In this document: in pieces, positions 22,365 through 31,439 of the stretch | How the letters are laid out: every line of letters begins with the position of its first letter | How positions within the stretch are numbered: the stretch's first letter is position 1 | NCBI GenBank assembly: GCA_051453625.1 | Contig: JBOZIK010000001.1 | Span: forward strand, 244,241,558 to 244,275,301 | DNA length: 33,744 nt | Direction of reading: 5' to 3' | From: Welwitschia mirabilis | Lineage: Eukaryota; Gnetophyta; Gnetopsida; Welwitschiales | Made by a program: the position numbers and the translations under genes | The notes under the pieces: model-generated | Told to the model about the DNA's origin: nothing | Seen by the model: the letters and a program-made list of their open reading frames with translations, nothing else | The model's database searches: none

Positions 22365-22382
22365 TCCTCAGTAATGGTATCA
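22365..22382 (-). other. Primer-binding site, tRNA-Asp type, of the Athila-type element
   Basis: The minus strand reads TGATACCATTACTGAGGA, three bases after the LTR end. It matches the tRNA-Asp site used by Athila elements (TGGCGCC-GTTGCCGGGGA) with every difference a G-to-A or C-to-T transition. It fixes the LTR boundary and element orientation. Confidence 0.82.
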
Positions 22383-22722
22383 AAATGTCGTGATGTGATT
22401 TTGCTTAATCTTTAAGTCCTCAAGTAAAACTTATAAATTACAATACTTGCAAAAAAACACATATTAGTATAGTCTAGAGTTAACTCAAATGTCATAATCC
22501 ATTAAAGGAACTAGGCTAGAAGTTAAATAATTGATTTCACAAAGTATTTCTACCCTTTTCCCTTTTATAAATGAAAATAAAGAATAATGCAAATGTAATG
22601 AACAATGAATGAGATGAAATACAAGTGGATGAAATGCAAGTGTAATAAATCTAGTTTGAATTCCAATCCTTCTATCATAATAATCAGCCCTTATAATTTA
22701 GATCAATTAGGAAGAGATATCA

Positions 22723-23150
22723 CTTATTCCTAACCAACATAAGCTATAAGATATATCAAATACCATTTTAATAAACACAAATACAGAAATGTAATAAAAT
22801 AAAATGCAATGCAAGCTCTAAACTAATAATGTCAATCTTAACAAAGGTTTCAGTTATGATTTAGATAAATTATGAAGCTATTATAGNNNNNNNNNNNNNN
22901 NNNNNNNNNNNNNNNNNNNNNNNNNNNNNNNNNNNNNNNNNNNNNNNNNNNNNNNNNNNNNNNNNNNNNNNNNNNNNNNNNNNNNNCTTATTCCTAACCA
23001 ACATAAGCTATAAGATATATCAAATACCATTTTAATAAATACAAATACAGAAATGTAATAAAATAAAATGCATTGCAAGCTCTAAACTAATAATGTCAAT
23101 CTTAACAAAGGTTTCACTTATGATTTAGATAAATTATGAAGCTATTATAG
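22723..23150. repeat. 164-base block duplicated around a 100-N gap
   Basis: 22723-22886 and 22987-23150 are the same 164 bases with three differences that I can see (C/T, A/T and G/C). The partner LTR has the block once. This is an unmerged contig overlap or two haplotypes, not biology. The minus-strand frame 22881-23078 spans the gap and is meaningless. Confidence 0.9.
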
Positions 23151-23349
23151 AATCATAATTAAGTTAAATCATAATAGAGGTTTACACAATAGAAGTAAAA
23201 ATAGTTTTTATATCAATCATTAATTAAGATCCAATGACAAATAAAATAGTAGCACCTTAATGGAGGATACTCAGCCTAACAACAACAAAAACTTTTCTCT
23301 GTAGCTATGGATGAACCTCTTATTCTTCAATCTTCCATCACAACAATAT

Positions 23350-23759
23350 NNNNNNNNNNNNNNNNNNNNNNNGAAAATAAACCCTAGCAACCCATATAGG
23401 ACATGTAATCTTATTATAGAGATAATTTATTTTCATTCATAAAAAAATAAAGGGTGGTATTTATAGTTTTACACTAAAGTCCTAGAAGCAAAACCCTAGA
23501 AGTCAGAAAATAAACCCTAGCAACCCATATAGGACATGTAATCTTATTATAGAGATAATTTATTTTCATTCATAAAAAAATANNNNNNNNNNNNNNNNNN
23601 NNNNNNNNNNNNNNNNNNNNNNNNNNNNNNNNNNNNNNNNNNNNNNNNNNNNNNNNNNNNNNNNNNNNNNNNNNNNNNNNNNGAAAATAAACCCTAGCAA
23701 CCCATATAGGACATGTAATCTTATTATAGAGATAATTTATTTTCATTCATAAAAAAATA
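23350..23759. repeat. 77-base block present three times next to gaps
   Basis: 23373-23449, 23506-23582 and 23683-23759 are identical over 77 bases, and each adjoins a gap or the end of a contig piece. The partner LTR has this block once (about 15290-15370). Gaps are 23350-23372 (23 N) and 23583-23682 (100 N). I read the extra copies as scaffolding artefact. Confidence 0.88.
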
Positions 23760-24184
23760 GTTTTTATCCTGTCTATCATCTAGATAACACTAGGGATGAT
23801 GCCCCATAATAAGAGGTAATTCATCAGCTTTTGGCTTTATAATTAGCACTATAGTATCGAGTCCATTCCATCATCTCTATCATCATCATTATCATCTAGA
23901 TGACACAGAAGACAATAATCTTCTTAAGGCTTTTAGCTAATAGAAATCATCCTCCTTCATGATTGATCTTTTTCTCCGGATGCTAGGTATCCAAATATGC
24001 CTAGAATGCCTCCAAATATGCTAAGAATTGTGTGTTTTCATGATTATCCCACTAAATCTTCACAGTCATTTAAATTGCATCTAAACCTATATAAATATCT
24101 TGTAAAAGTACTCAATATACCCCATCAAATACATACAAATTAGCATCACAACACTTTGTAATATTAGATTATAATATAATCCTA

Positions 24185-24900
24185 TGTCATGCCCTAATTT
24201 TCTAAGCTTGTAAATATTAGCCTAAGAATTATTTAAATATTTTAATAAAAAACAAATAATGTAGTCTAAACTCTTATCTTAGAAGTAAAAATATTTATTA
24301 CAAATGGCTAAATATGTAGAGGTGATGAAAAGTTTATATTGTTGTTATTCCTTATACATTATTGCTAAGTATATCATCTTAATTAGTTACATAAAAATAA
24401 TTGCAATTAAATTTCTTTTTTATTATGGAAAAATAGTGGCATGCTCTTAAAATTATGGCATTTCTTTCTTAACTTATGGAGTTAGCAGCAATGATTATCT
24501 TGAATTTAGAAAGATTATATTACCTTGTGACTAACTTGTTTTCTTTTTGCTTATGTTGAAAAATTCCAAAGAACTTAATAACTTATGGAGGCATCATTTT
24601 CATCATTATTGTTTGGCAAAGTAAGTAGTTACTATTATGATGAAATATAATATGCACCTAGTGGTGAGGCAAAGTAATAATTAGGGTTATGGAATTTTTA
24701 CTGTCTTCTTTTCAAGATAGTTTCTCTTTATATCCTTGTGTCTCTTCATATCCCTACATTTTCTTGCTATATATAAGACTTTCTTCTTCTTTTATTTGTA
24801 TGTTTTTGAGAAATCCTCTATTATCAGATCTTAGTAACTTTGAATCTTAGAGCTTAAAAAGCATTAGAATATTAAAATATTTACAAGTCTTAAAGTCTTC
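24185..24900 (+). promoter_or_regulatory. Possible LTR start with promoter-like TATA box
   Basis: TGTCATGCCCTAATTTTCT at 24185 resembles the TG-C-A/G-C-CCC start common to chromovirus LTRs. A clear TATA box, CTATATATAAG at 24767-24777, is followed by a pyrimidine-rich stretch, the usual layout of a plant LTR promoter. It could be the 5' LTR of the plus-strand chromovirus whose gag lies at 30.2 kb. I see neither an unambiguous LTR end nor a second copy, so this is tentative. Confidence 0.35.
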
Positions 24901-24929
24901 AAAAGTTCACAAATCTTACATCTAATTTT

Positions 24930-25190
24930 GGATATGATATTATTTAATTCTTACATCTTTGTATGGTTCTAATTAAATTTTTCATTTTTACATGATTCTA
25001 TTTAATTCTTGCATCTTGTATGATCTTTTTTATTTCTTTCATCTTTATATGATCTTATTTACTTCTTGCATCTTTGTAAGGTTATATTTAATTCTTAAAT
25101 ATTTGTATGATTCTTTATTTTTATATCTTTATATGGTCTTACTTAATTCATGCACTTTTCTATGGTTATTTACTTACATTTCTATTTTGT
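24930..25190 (+). repeat. 28-bp minisatellite, about 9 degenerate units
   Basis: The phrase TTATTTAATTCTTGCATCTT recurs in degenerate form at about 24941, 24970, 24999, 25030, 25057, 25085, 25113, 25140 and 25167, a period of 27-31 bases. The 77-residue frame at 24992-25225 is the translation of this array (repeated Leu/Phe/Tyr/Ile) and not a gene. Confidence 0.85.
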
Positions 25191-25448
25191 TCATTAATAT
25201 TTCACTTATTTTAAGGTTTAATTAGGTGCTTTTTTAACTTCTTTTCTGATATATTCTAAGATTGTTAGTAGTATTCTTAGTCATGAATACTAGTTTTTAT
25301 TGTCTTCTTGCTAAATGTTTTGGAAGTTGAGTGTGATTAAAACAGAAAGTTTACTCTTGTTAATAATTTACATCTTGGTGATGTACTTTTATCTAATATC
25401 TTCTTATGATATCTTAGATTAGAGATATTATAGAATGCAAATTTCACA

Positions 25449-25601
25449 AATCATCAAATGAGGTAGTGGAATGTAAGAATCCACAGATTGTTGAATAGGC
25501 AATGGACTTCATAAATTACAAATTGAAGTAGTGAAGTATGAGAAATCCATAGATCACTGAATGAGGTAGTGAACGCCATGGATCACCAAATGAGGCAATG
25601 A
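25449..25601 (+). repeat. Second minisatellite, 5 units of 29-38 bp
   Basis: Units resembling AGATCACTGAATGAGGTAGTGA begin at 25449, 25484, 25513, 25551 and 25580. Spacing alternates 35, 29, 38, 29, suggesting an older two-unit higher-order period of about 65 bases. Confidence 0.8.
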
Positions 25602-26127
25602 AAGAAAAGAAAGACATATGAAAAATTTATTAAAAATCTAGTTATTCTTATTTCATTTCCATAAGTTCATCGCTCAAAAATCTTGATTTTCCCTTATCTG
25701 TCTTAAGACTTAGCATCCTTCAATCTTTATCTTACCTTTTCTGGGCCATATCGAGAGTTGTGAAATTTTCATAATTCTTACTTTATATTCTTATGTGAAT
25801 AGGTGAAAAAACTAGGGCTTCTTCAAAGATAGTTCATGATGGAGTGGAAATTATTCCTTCTAGTTTATGTTGTCAAATTATATTAGATTGATAATCCTAT
25901 AATCTTATTATGGATCTTGGATATCTCAGTGTTGTAATTATTTTGTAATCTTAAAAATACTTTAAAATCAAATTATGTATATTGTGGTATATATCTTCTT
26001 GAAATTGCAATAAAAAAATGTGATTATTTATCCTTTTAAAATTTTCTTGGTAAATTTCCATATTCTCATATTGAATATAACTTTTTTTACTTAACAAATA
26101 AATAGATGGAATATAAATAGAATATTT

Positions 26128-26128
<1 letters not shown>
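25602..26128. other. AT-rich stretch, no gene seen
   Basis: No coding signal. Around 25910-25990 the sequence (GTTGTAATTATTTTGTAATC and following) resembles the T/A-rich 3' part of an LTR around its polyadenylation region, but I have no second copy to test that. Confidence 0.35.
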
Positions 26129-26197
<69 letters not shown>

Positions 26198-26207
26198 TAT
26201 ATATATA
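26129..26207. repeat. Compound microsatellite (TA)n(CA)n(TACATA)n(TA)n
   Basis: TA units (26129-26144) pass into CA units (to about 26159), then about six TACATA hexamers (to about 26194), then TA again. The minus-strand frame over it (MCVCVYIYIYI...) is only the repeat translated. Confidence 0.95.
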
Positions 26208-27021
26208 AAATAATTCATTAATTTTATAGAATTGTAACATGTTTAAAATATATCATATTTAATTATTATGAGACTATATTAGCTTAATTAGGCAAAAAGT
26301 TTATACTAGATATCACCTCATCATTTTTTTGTAGCACGTAAATTTTATAAAATATAGAGAAGGAACATTTAATTACAGGAAAGGGTCATGAAGGAGAAGA
26401 ACCACATGGAAATAATATGAAGAGCCATTGTTAGAAATTTTATTTATTGCCCACCATGCAAATTCTTATTACATTACATTAACATGATATTATATGAAGG
26501 AAAGGGGTGTTCATTTAAATAAGAAAGGATAATTAAAATAAAAAAGAAAATCTATTATAAAGGGAATGTTAAACTCAAGAATTAAAACCAATGAAAATAG
26601 AGCCCATGTGAGAGCAGGTGGAAGGGCTCAAATAAGAAGCTGTTATTATTTAAAAGAGCATTACCTTTTATCTATTCCTTCCTTAAACTTTTGATTAATA
26701 TCCAAAATGTCAAAGTAAGTGTTAAATTATAAATGGAATAGTTTATAAAGGAGGTATCCATAAGATATGATGTGTCTTATTAGAGGAAGAACCCATAGAG
26801 ATAAGCAGTTATTATTCCTACATGTCCAAAATATGGCCCCACATGAGATTTATTCTAATTAATAACATGACATTTTCAAGCAAGGAAAAATACCCATGTG
26901 ATATGAAAAAGGTAGAATTGAACAAAATTAAAGAGGCAAATTTTGAAGAACATCTATTACTTAATAATATAATGTTAAAAAAAAAGAGATGTGTATTTCA
27001 CATGGAGCATTTCAGAAGTGA
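26208..27021. repeat. Diffuse repeat region, no gene
   Basis: Short phrases recur loosely: AGAAGAACCACATGG (26394), CCCATGTGAGAGCAGG (26603), AGAACCCATAGAGATAAG (26786) and CCCACATGAGATTTATT (26837). These look like very degenerate units of the same family as the tandem pair that follows. The frame 26822-27028 has no family resemblance. Confidence 0.4.
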
Positions 27022-27435
27022 ACCCTAAACCATCCTCTTAAGACACTAGTTACTTTACCATTGTACTAACTAGGGGTCCACATTTAAAAAAGGAATTTCT
27101 TAAATTTTATAGCCACTATCATTTTCTTTTTATTATAATGATAAGAAAGGGGGACATATTTTACTAAATGACTATAGCTTTTAAGGTTGGCAACTTAATA
27201 AAAAGGAGGTAAAACGTTTAAAAATTAAACCCTAAACCATCCTCTTTAGAGAAAAAATCCTTTATCACTCTACAACTAGGGCTCATTTTTGAACAAAGGA
27301 ATCATGACATTTTTATTTTAGTTATCACAACCTTTTTTATTATGATTTAAGAAGGGGGTATATTTATTAAAAGAAGTTACAATTTGTCTTTTATGAGTAG
27401 TTGGCTTTAAGAAAGGAGGTGGAGAAATTAAGATT
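27022..27435. repeat. Tandem pair of ~205-bp units
   Basis: Both units begin CCCTAAACCATCCTCTT (27022 and 27228). They continue with ACTAGGG-TC, AAGGAAT, a TTATTATGATAAGAAGGGGG-like block, and TAGTTGGC...AAGGAGG near the end. Unit length is about 205 bases with clear divergence between them. Confidence 0.8.
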
Positions 27436-28831
27436 GATTATCATGGGTGGACATGTTACATAGTAGCAGAACCCACACAAGATTTCACGTGGTGGATGCA
27501 ACTTACATTATCCCTTTTAAATGGTTAAGGAAAGAAGGAGAGAAAATTTTAGTGTGAAGTAAAAAGAAAAAGAGATCCACAAGCCATCATAAATTTTTAC
27601 ACTCTCTTATAAAAGTTAACATTTCCCTTTTATTATAGTAAAATAATAATAATAGGAGGAACTTAAATAAATAAAATTTTTATAGCTATGTGCATATTTA
27701 GAAGGTTGTCCCTTGATTAGAGTACCACAGCTCCACTTGATTGAGAATGGAGATATTAATTCTGCAGACATCACATTCAAAATATTTTTTCTCAATTTAA
27801 TAAATAATAATACATTATCTTTCATTAGATTAACCCATCTCTATAGAATAAAGAGATAATTTAATTAGGGTATTTGATACAATGATGAATCTTATTCGAA
27901 AATTAATGGGGAGAATAGCATTCAAAACTACTTAGAAATATAATTCATATATCATGGCATTTACTTAAAATGTGATCCACTTATAATAATGCTATAATAA
28001 ACTATTAATATTATTTGTAAATTTATGGTCCCAATCATTCCTTATAATCTATCATTTGTGATTCTTTAATTTTCATTATTTTGAGTCCCACTTAGTAACT
28101 TTTGAAGTACTCTTATTGTTATAGGTCATACTCTTTTAAAATTATGCTATGTTGAGTGCCCTTTTAAATATTTAATCTTAAGAACCTTGGCTTCTATATT
28201 AGTTACTAATTAGTGAATACCTCTAAACAAAATTATATGATCTTTCTTCTATAAAACTTCTTAAATAACTTAAGTAATTATTTAATATATTAATTAAGTT
28301 TTGATCTTTTATAAATTATATCGTCATACCAATTTAAACCTTTTTACTTGTGTTTACAACCTAACTTCTAGATAGGTATGTACTTAATCATATTCCCTAA
28401 TAATCATGAATTTGATTATATCTATAATATTCTTACTCTCTAAAAGGGTACTAAATTGCATTCATGTTAATCTCAGTAATTATAAAAATTACACTAATAA
28501 TTATCCTAGCACTGTAATAATCCTAAAAGTTGATTATATGTGAATAGTTACAAAGTATTCATAAGGTTGACTATAACCACAACCCCTAGATGATTATTAT
28601 GTTAATCATATTCATGATAATTCTAAGATCCTAAACAACCCTAGAAGAATTATAATAAGTTCAATCTATTAAAAATTTTACTATCTTGTAGCTAGATATA
28701 CTAGTCACTTATGAGAGTTATAATTATTATAAGTATTTAGGATAATAACCTTATGTGATTCTTTAAAAATCTTAATTTTTTGCAAGAAATATAAATACAT
28801 AAAATAATGCCCTATAATTAGACATCCTTGA
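27436..28831. other. No gene seen; possible chromovirus leader at its right end
   Basis: The minus-strand frame 27616-27825 shows no family features. From about 28265 the phrases AACTTAAGTAAT, CCCTAATAATCATGAATTTGATTATAT and GATAATTCTAAGATCC resemble 14312-14500, the sequence after the orphan primer-binding site. A very degraded counterpart of that site may lie at 28247-28266, but that is a weak match. Confidence 0.35.
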
Positions 28832-29518
28832 NNNNNNNNNNNNNNNNNNNNNNNNNNNNNNNNNNNNNNNNNNNNNNNNNNNNNNNNNNNNNNNNNNNNN
28901 NNNNNNNNNNNNNNNNNNNNNNNNNNNNNNNNNNNNNNNNNNNNNNNNNNNNNNNNNNNNNNNNNNNNNNNNNNNNNNNNNNNNNNNNNNNNNNNNNNNN
29001 NNNNNNNNNNNNNNNNNNNNNNNNNNNNNNNNNNNNNNNNNNNNNNNNNNNNNNNNNNNNNNNNNNNNNNNNNNNNNNNNNNNNNNNNNNNNNNNNNNNN
29101 NNNNNNNNNNNNNNNNNNNNNNNNNNNNNNNNNNNNNNNNNNNNNNNNNNNNNNNNNNNNNNNNNNNNNNNNNNNNNNNNNNNNNNNNNNNNNNNNNNNN
29201 NNNNNNNNNNNNNNNNNNNNNNNNNNNNNNNNNNNNNNNNNNNNNNNNNNNNNNNNNNNNNNNNNNNNNNNNNNNNNNNNNNNNNNNNNNNNNNNNNNNN
29301 NNNNNNNNNNNNNNNNNNNNNNNNNNNNNNNNNNNNNNNNNNNNNNNNNNNNNNNNNNNNNNNNNNNNNNNNNNNNNNNNNNNNNNNNNNNNNNNNNNNN
29401 NNNNNNNNNNNNNNNNNNNNNNNNNNNNNNNNNNNNNNNNNNNNNNNNNNNNNNNNNNNNNNNNNNNNNNNNNNNNNNNNNNNNNNNNNNNNNNNNNNNN
29501 NNNNNNNNNNNNNNNNNN
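28832..29518. other. Assembly gap (687 N)
   Basis: Largest gap in the window. It is not a placeholder length, so it was presumably sized from linking data. It probably hides part of the leader or gag start of the right-hand chromovirus. Long frames spanning it are artefacts of the N run. Confidence 0.9.
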
Positions 29519-30169
29519 ACCTTAAAGTAAAACTTAATATTCATAACTTATAAAACTAATAAACCTTATCTATTTAAAATTAAAAAAAAAGGGATAAACT
29601 TGATTATGTATAAATTAGGATCAATTACCTCATAATGATAATCATATCCTTTCTAAAATCATAAAAATATTTTTATGTTTAATATTTAATAATATTTATT
29701 CTATTTTCAAATGTAATCTTATAATAATTTCCACTTCTTTCATATGTCTGGTCATGATTGGTTAAACCTTATGGCCAACTCAGTTGTATCAAGTAATCAA
29801 CATCTAGATTACTCACAAGAGAGTGGGCAATCTAATGATAAAAATTAACCTTCATTCAACCTTAATTTAGAAGTATTAAAAAAGTAATTCATGTAGTTCT
29901 TATTACAAACAATAAATCAAGGTTAAAAACTATAAGTAACTAATGGTTTCAATCAAACTAAGGAAGTGGATATAAGAAAAATCACTCAGACTTTTACTAA
30001 GATAAATCTCTTAAAGTTTGTAAGAGATTCAAAACAATATAAAGAAAAAGCATGACTAAGTAATGTTAAAAAGGTTATAGGTACCTTAGGATATGATGAA
30101 TTTGAAAAGGAGTCTTTCACTATTTTTTATGTTACAAAGAGAAACTAATCTAGGTTGAAAAGTCGAAAT
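29519..30169 (+). other. Leader or gag N-terminus of the chromovirus
   Basis: No confident coding block. A TTGTATCAAGT string at 29784 could be a heavily altered primer-binding site but is too weak to rely on. Gag-like reading begins around 30170. Confidence 0.35.
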
Positions 30170-30512
30170 AACCAAGTTAGGGGATCTAAAACTTTCATGG
30201 AAGGAATTTAAACACATGTTTAAGGAAAAGTATATTATTAAGTTTTGTATTTACCAAAAGGTTATCAAATTTTACAATATAAGACAAGCCCATAATGTAA
30301 CCATAGCATCTTGTGAGTGCAAATTTGTAGAATTAGTAAGATATCTATTACATATGCATCTAGATAAAGAAGCTAAAGAAAATATTATTATTGAATTTCT
30401 TCTTCTTTCTATTACTATCAAAGTATCCATGTTTAAACCTGAGAATCTCGCAAAGGTTATTGAAAAGACAAAAAATAATAGCATAAAAGTGGCAAATACA
30501 TCAAGAAATTAA
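30170..30512 (+). pseudogene. gag: Chromovirus gag (retrotransposon gag domain) remnant
   Basis: Forms the particle. In one frame from about 30180 the sequence reads GDLKLSWKEFKHMFKEKY, then after the ATG at 30216 CKFVELVRYLLHMHLDKEAK and a long helical tail ending at 30512. The W-x-E-F, F-x-x-L-x-R-Y and E-x-K-x-x-x-F-L/E positions are those of the retrotransposon-gag family. This is one of the longer uninterrupted conserved stretches in the window (about 110 codons). Downstream, the region where a zinc knuckle should be (30520-30930) is unreadable. The antisense frame 30272-30484 is a shadow. Confidence 0.8.
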
Positions 30513-30930
30513 GAGAATAATTCCTTCATAAAGAAATATCCTTAAGGGAAATCAATCACAGATGTCTTATTAAAATAAGAATTAGCACTTTAGTAAAAAT
30601 AATGTCCTTAGCAATAATAGCAGAAATAGAAATTTTAATCAACCTAAGTAGGCCCATTTAAAAGAAATTGGAATGTTTTAGTTAAAGCTATGCAAATAAT
30701 TAACCTTAAAGATTCAATTTCCAAAAAATTCTTAGTTAGCATCAGTATGAGGACAAGTATAACAATGGAGATATATGATTCTAATGTGAGGAAAATTACA
30801 AAGTAAAATAATATTCATTACATAGTAGAAACATCTAAAACAACTAAAAAATCCTTAAGGATCAAAGTGCATTCCTAAATCAATAGGATGACTTTAAGTA
30901 GTAATAAATAATTAAGGGTTGTACTTTCAT
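30513..30930 (+). other. Decayed gag C-terminus, no motif seen
   Basis: Lys/Ser/Asn-rich translation with stops. I looked for a CCHC zinc knuckle and found none. It is probably lost by substitution. Confidence 0.45.
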
Positions 30931-30939
30931 ATTTATGTC

Positions 30940-31270
30940 TAAAAGGTAAGGCTTTATGTAATAATAAAGAAGTAATTATTTTACTTGATTATGGAGAAAC
31001 TTATTACTTCATATCTTCTAGGATTATTATAAGAGAAAAATTATGTTTTACTCTAATTGAAGGATGCATAGATCTAGCAAATGGATCTATATTCAAGGTT
31101 GATTAACCAGTCTAAAATTGTACTTTATCCATAAGTAAAGGAGAGATTTAGATACAACTAATTGTTATTGATTTAGGAAAATATAACATTGCTTTAGATA
31201 TAAATTCATTAATGCATAGTAAAACAGTTATAAATTATAACAAGAATAAAGTAAAAATGATGTATTATGA
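30940..31270 (+). pseudogene. Chromovirus aspartic protease remnant
   Basis: Cuts the polyprotein. EVIILLDYGETYYFISSRII (about 30970-31030) is the active-site block. The catalytic Asp is kept but the following Ser/Thr is Tyr. It continues with FTLIEGCIDLANGSIFKV and the second half VIDLGKYNIALDINSLM (about 31165-31215), matching the family's D-x-I-L-G-M-D-W block in position, though with key residues changed. It is in the right place between gag and RT. Confidence 0.75.
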
Positions 31271-31439
31271 TCAAATACTAATCTTTCAAGATCATTACAA
31301 ATTAATAGTAAAAAGTTTTATTAATGCAAAGCATATAAAAAGAGAAATTAAGAGGGGATAACTAGTTTATATACTATATCTAAAATTAGTTATTTTTAAG
31401 TAAGGATAAACTTTAGTAAAGAATATATTAATAGTCTAT

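Larger units (their letters stand above)
14501..24153 (-). mobile_element. Ty3/gypsy retrotransposon, Athila type, complete but decayed, minus strand
   Basis: Direct LTRs (14501-15756 and 22386-24153) bracket gag-PR-RT-RH-INT read on the minus strand. Lineage evidence: a primer-binding site fitting tRNA-Asp, a gag with the lineage's C-x2-C-x-H type motif and RSG motif, an FMDDFS-like RT box (here MNDFSIFG), and an integrase tail ending KVNGQRLKIY. LTRs end ...GACA and start TGTTGTGATG on the coding strand. Flanking bases CCTTA (14496-14500) and CTTTG (24154-24158) differ only by transitions, which could be an eroded target duplication, but that is weak. All genes carry stops and frameshifts and RT has an internal deletion. 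Assembly duplications inflate the right LTR. Confidence 0.9.
22386..24153 (-). repeat. 5' LTR of the Athila-type element, inflated by assembly duplications
   Basis: On the plus strand it starts TGTCGTGATGTGATTTTG and ends ...GCATCACAACA, matching 14501-15756. Its 1768 bases include a 164-base duplicated block around the gap 22887-22986, a 77-base block present three times around gaps 23350-23372 and 23583-23682, and the N runs. Removing the duplicate copies and the two 100-N gaps leaves about 1250 bases, close to the 1256 of the partner LTR. Confidence 0.88.

Noticed and set aside
22723-23759. Tandem duplications inside the Athila LTR as a biological repeat
   Set aside because: Every copy abuts an N run, the copies are (nearly) identical unlike the LTR divergence, and removal restores equal LTR lengths. 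Assembly artefact is the better explanation.
14496-24158. CCTTA/CTTTG as a target-site duplication of the Athila element
   Set aside because: Only 3 of 5 match. They are compatible through transitions but not strong enough to claim.
24992-25225. 77-residue hydrophobic repetitive frame
   Set aside because: It is a product of the 28-bp minisatellite; the repeats explain its composition.
25951-26160. Minus-strand frame MCVCVYIYIYI...
   Set aside because: The N-terminus is a translated microsatellite and the rest shows no conserved pattern.
28705-29553. Two long frames (279 and 241 residues) on opposite strands
   Set aside because: They are almost wholly the 687-N gap.
29784-29794. TTGTATCAAGT as the primer-binding site of the right-hand chromovirus
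   Set aside because: Only a partial match, no LTR end before it, and a better leader candidate lies left of the gap.
30272-30484. 70-residue minus-strand frame
   Set aside because: It is antisense to the chromovirus gag, which has clear family motifs on the plus strand.
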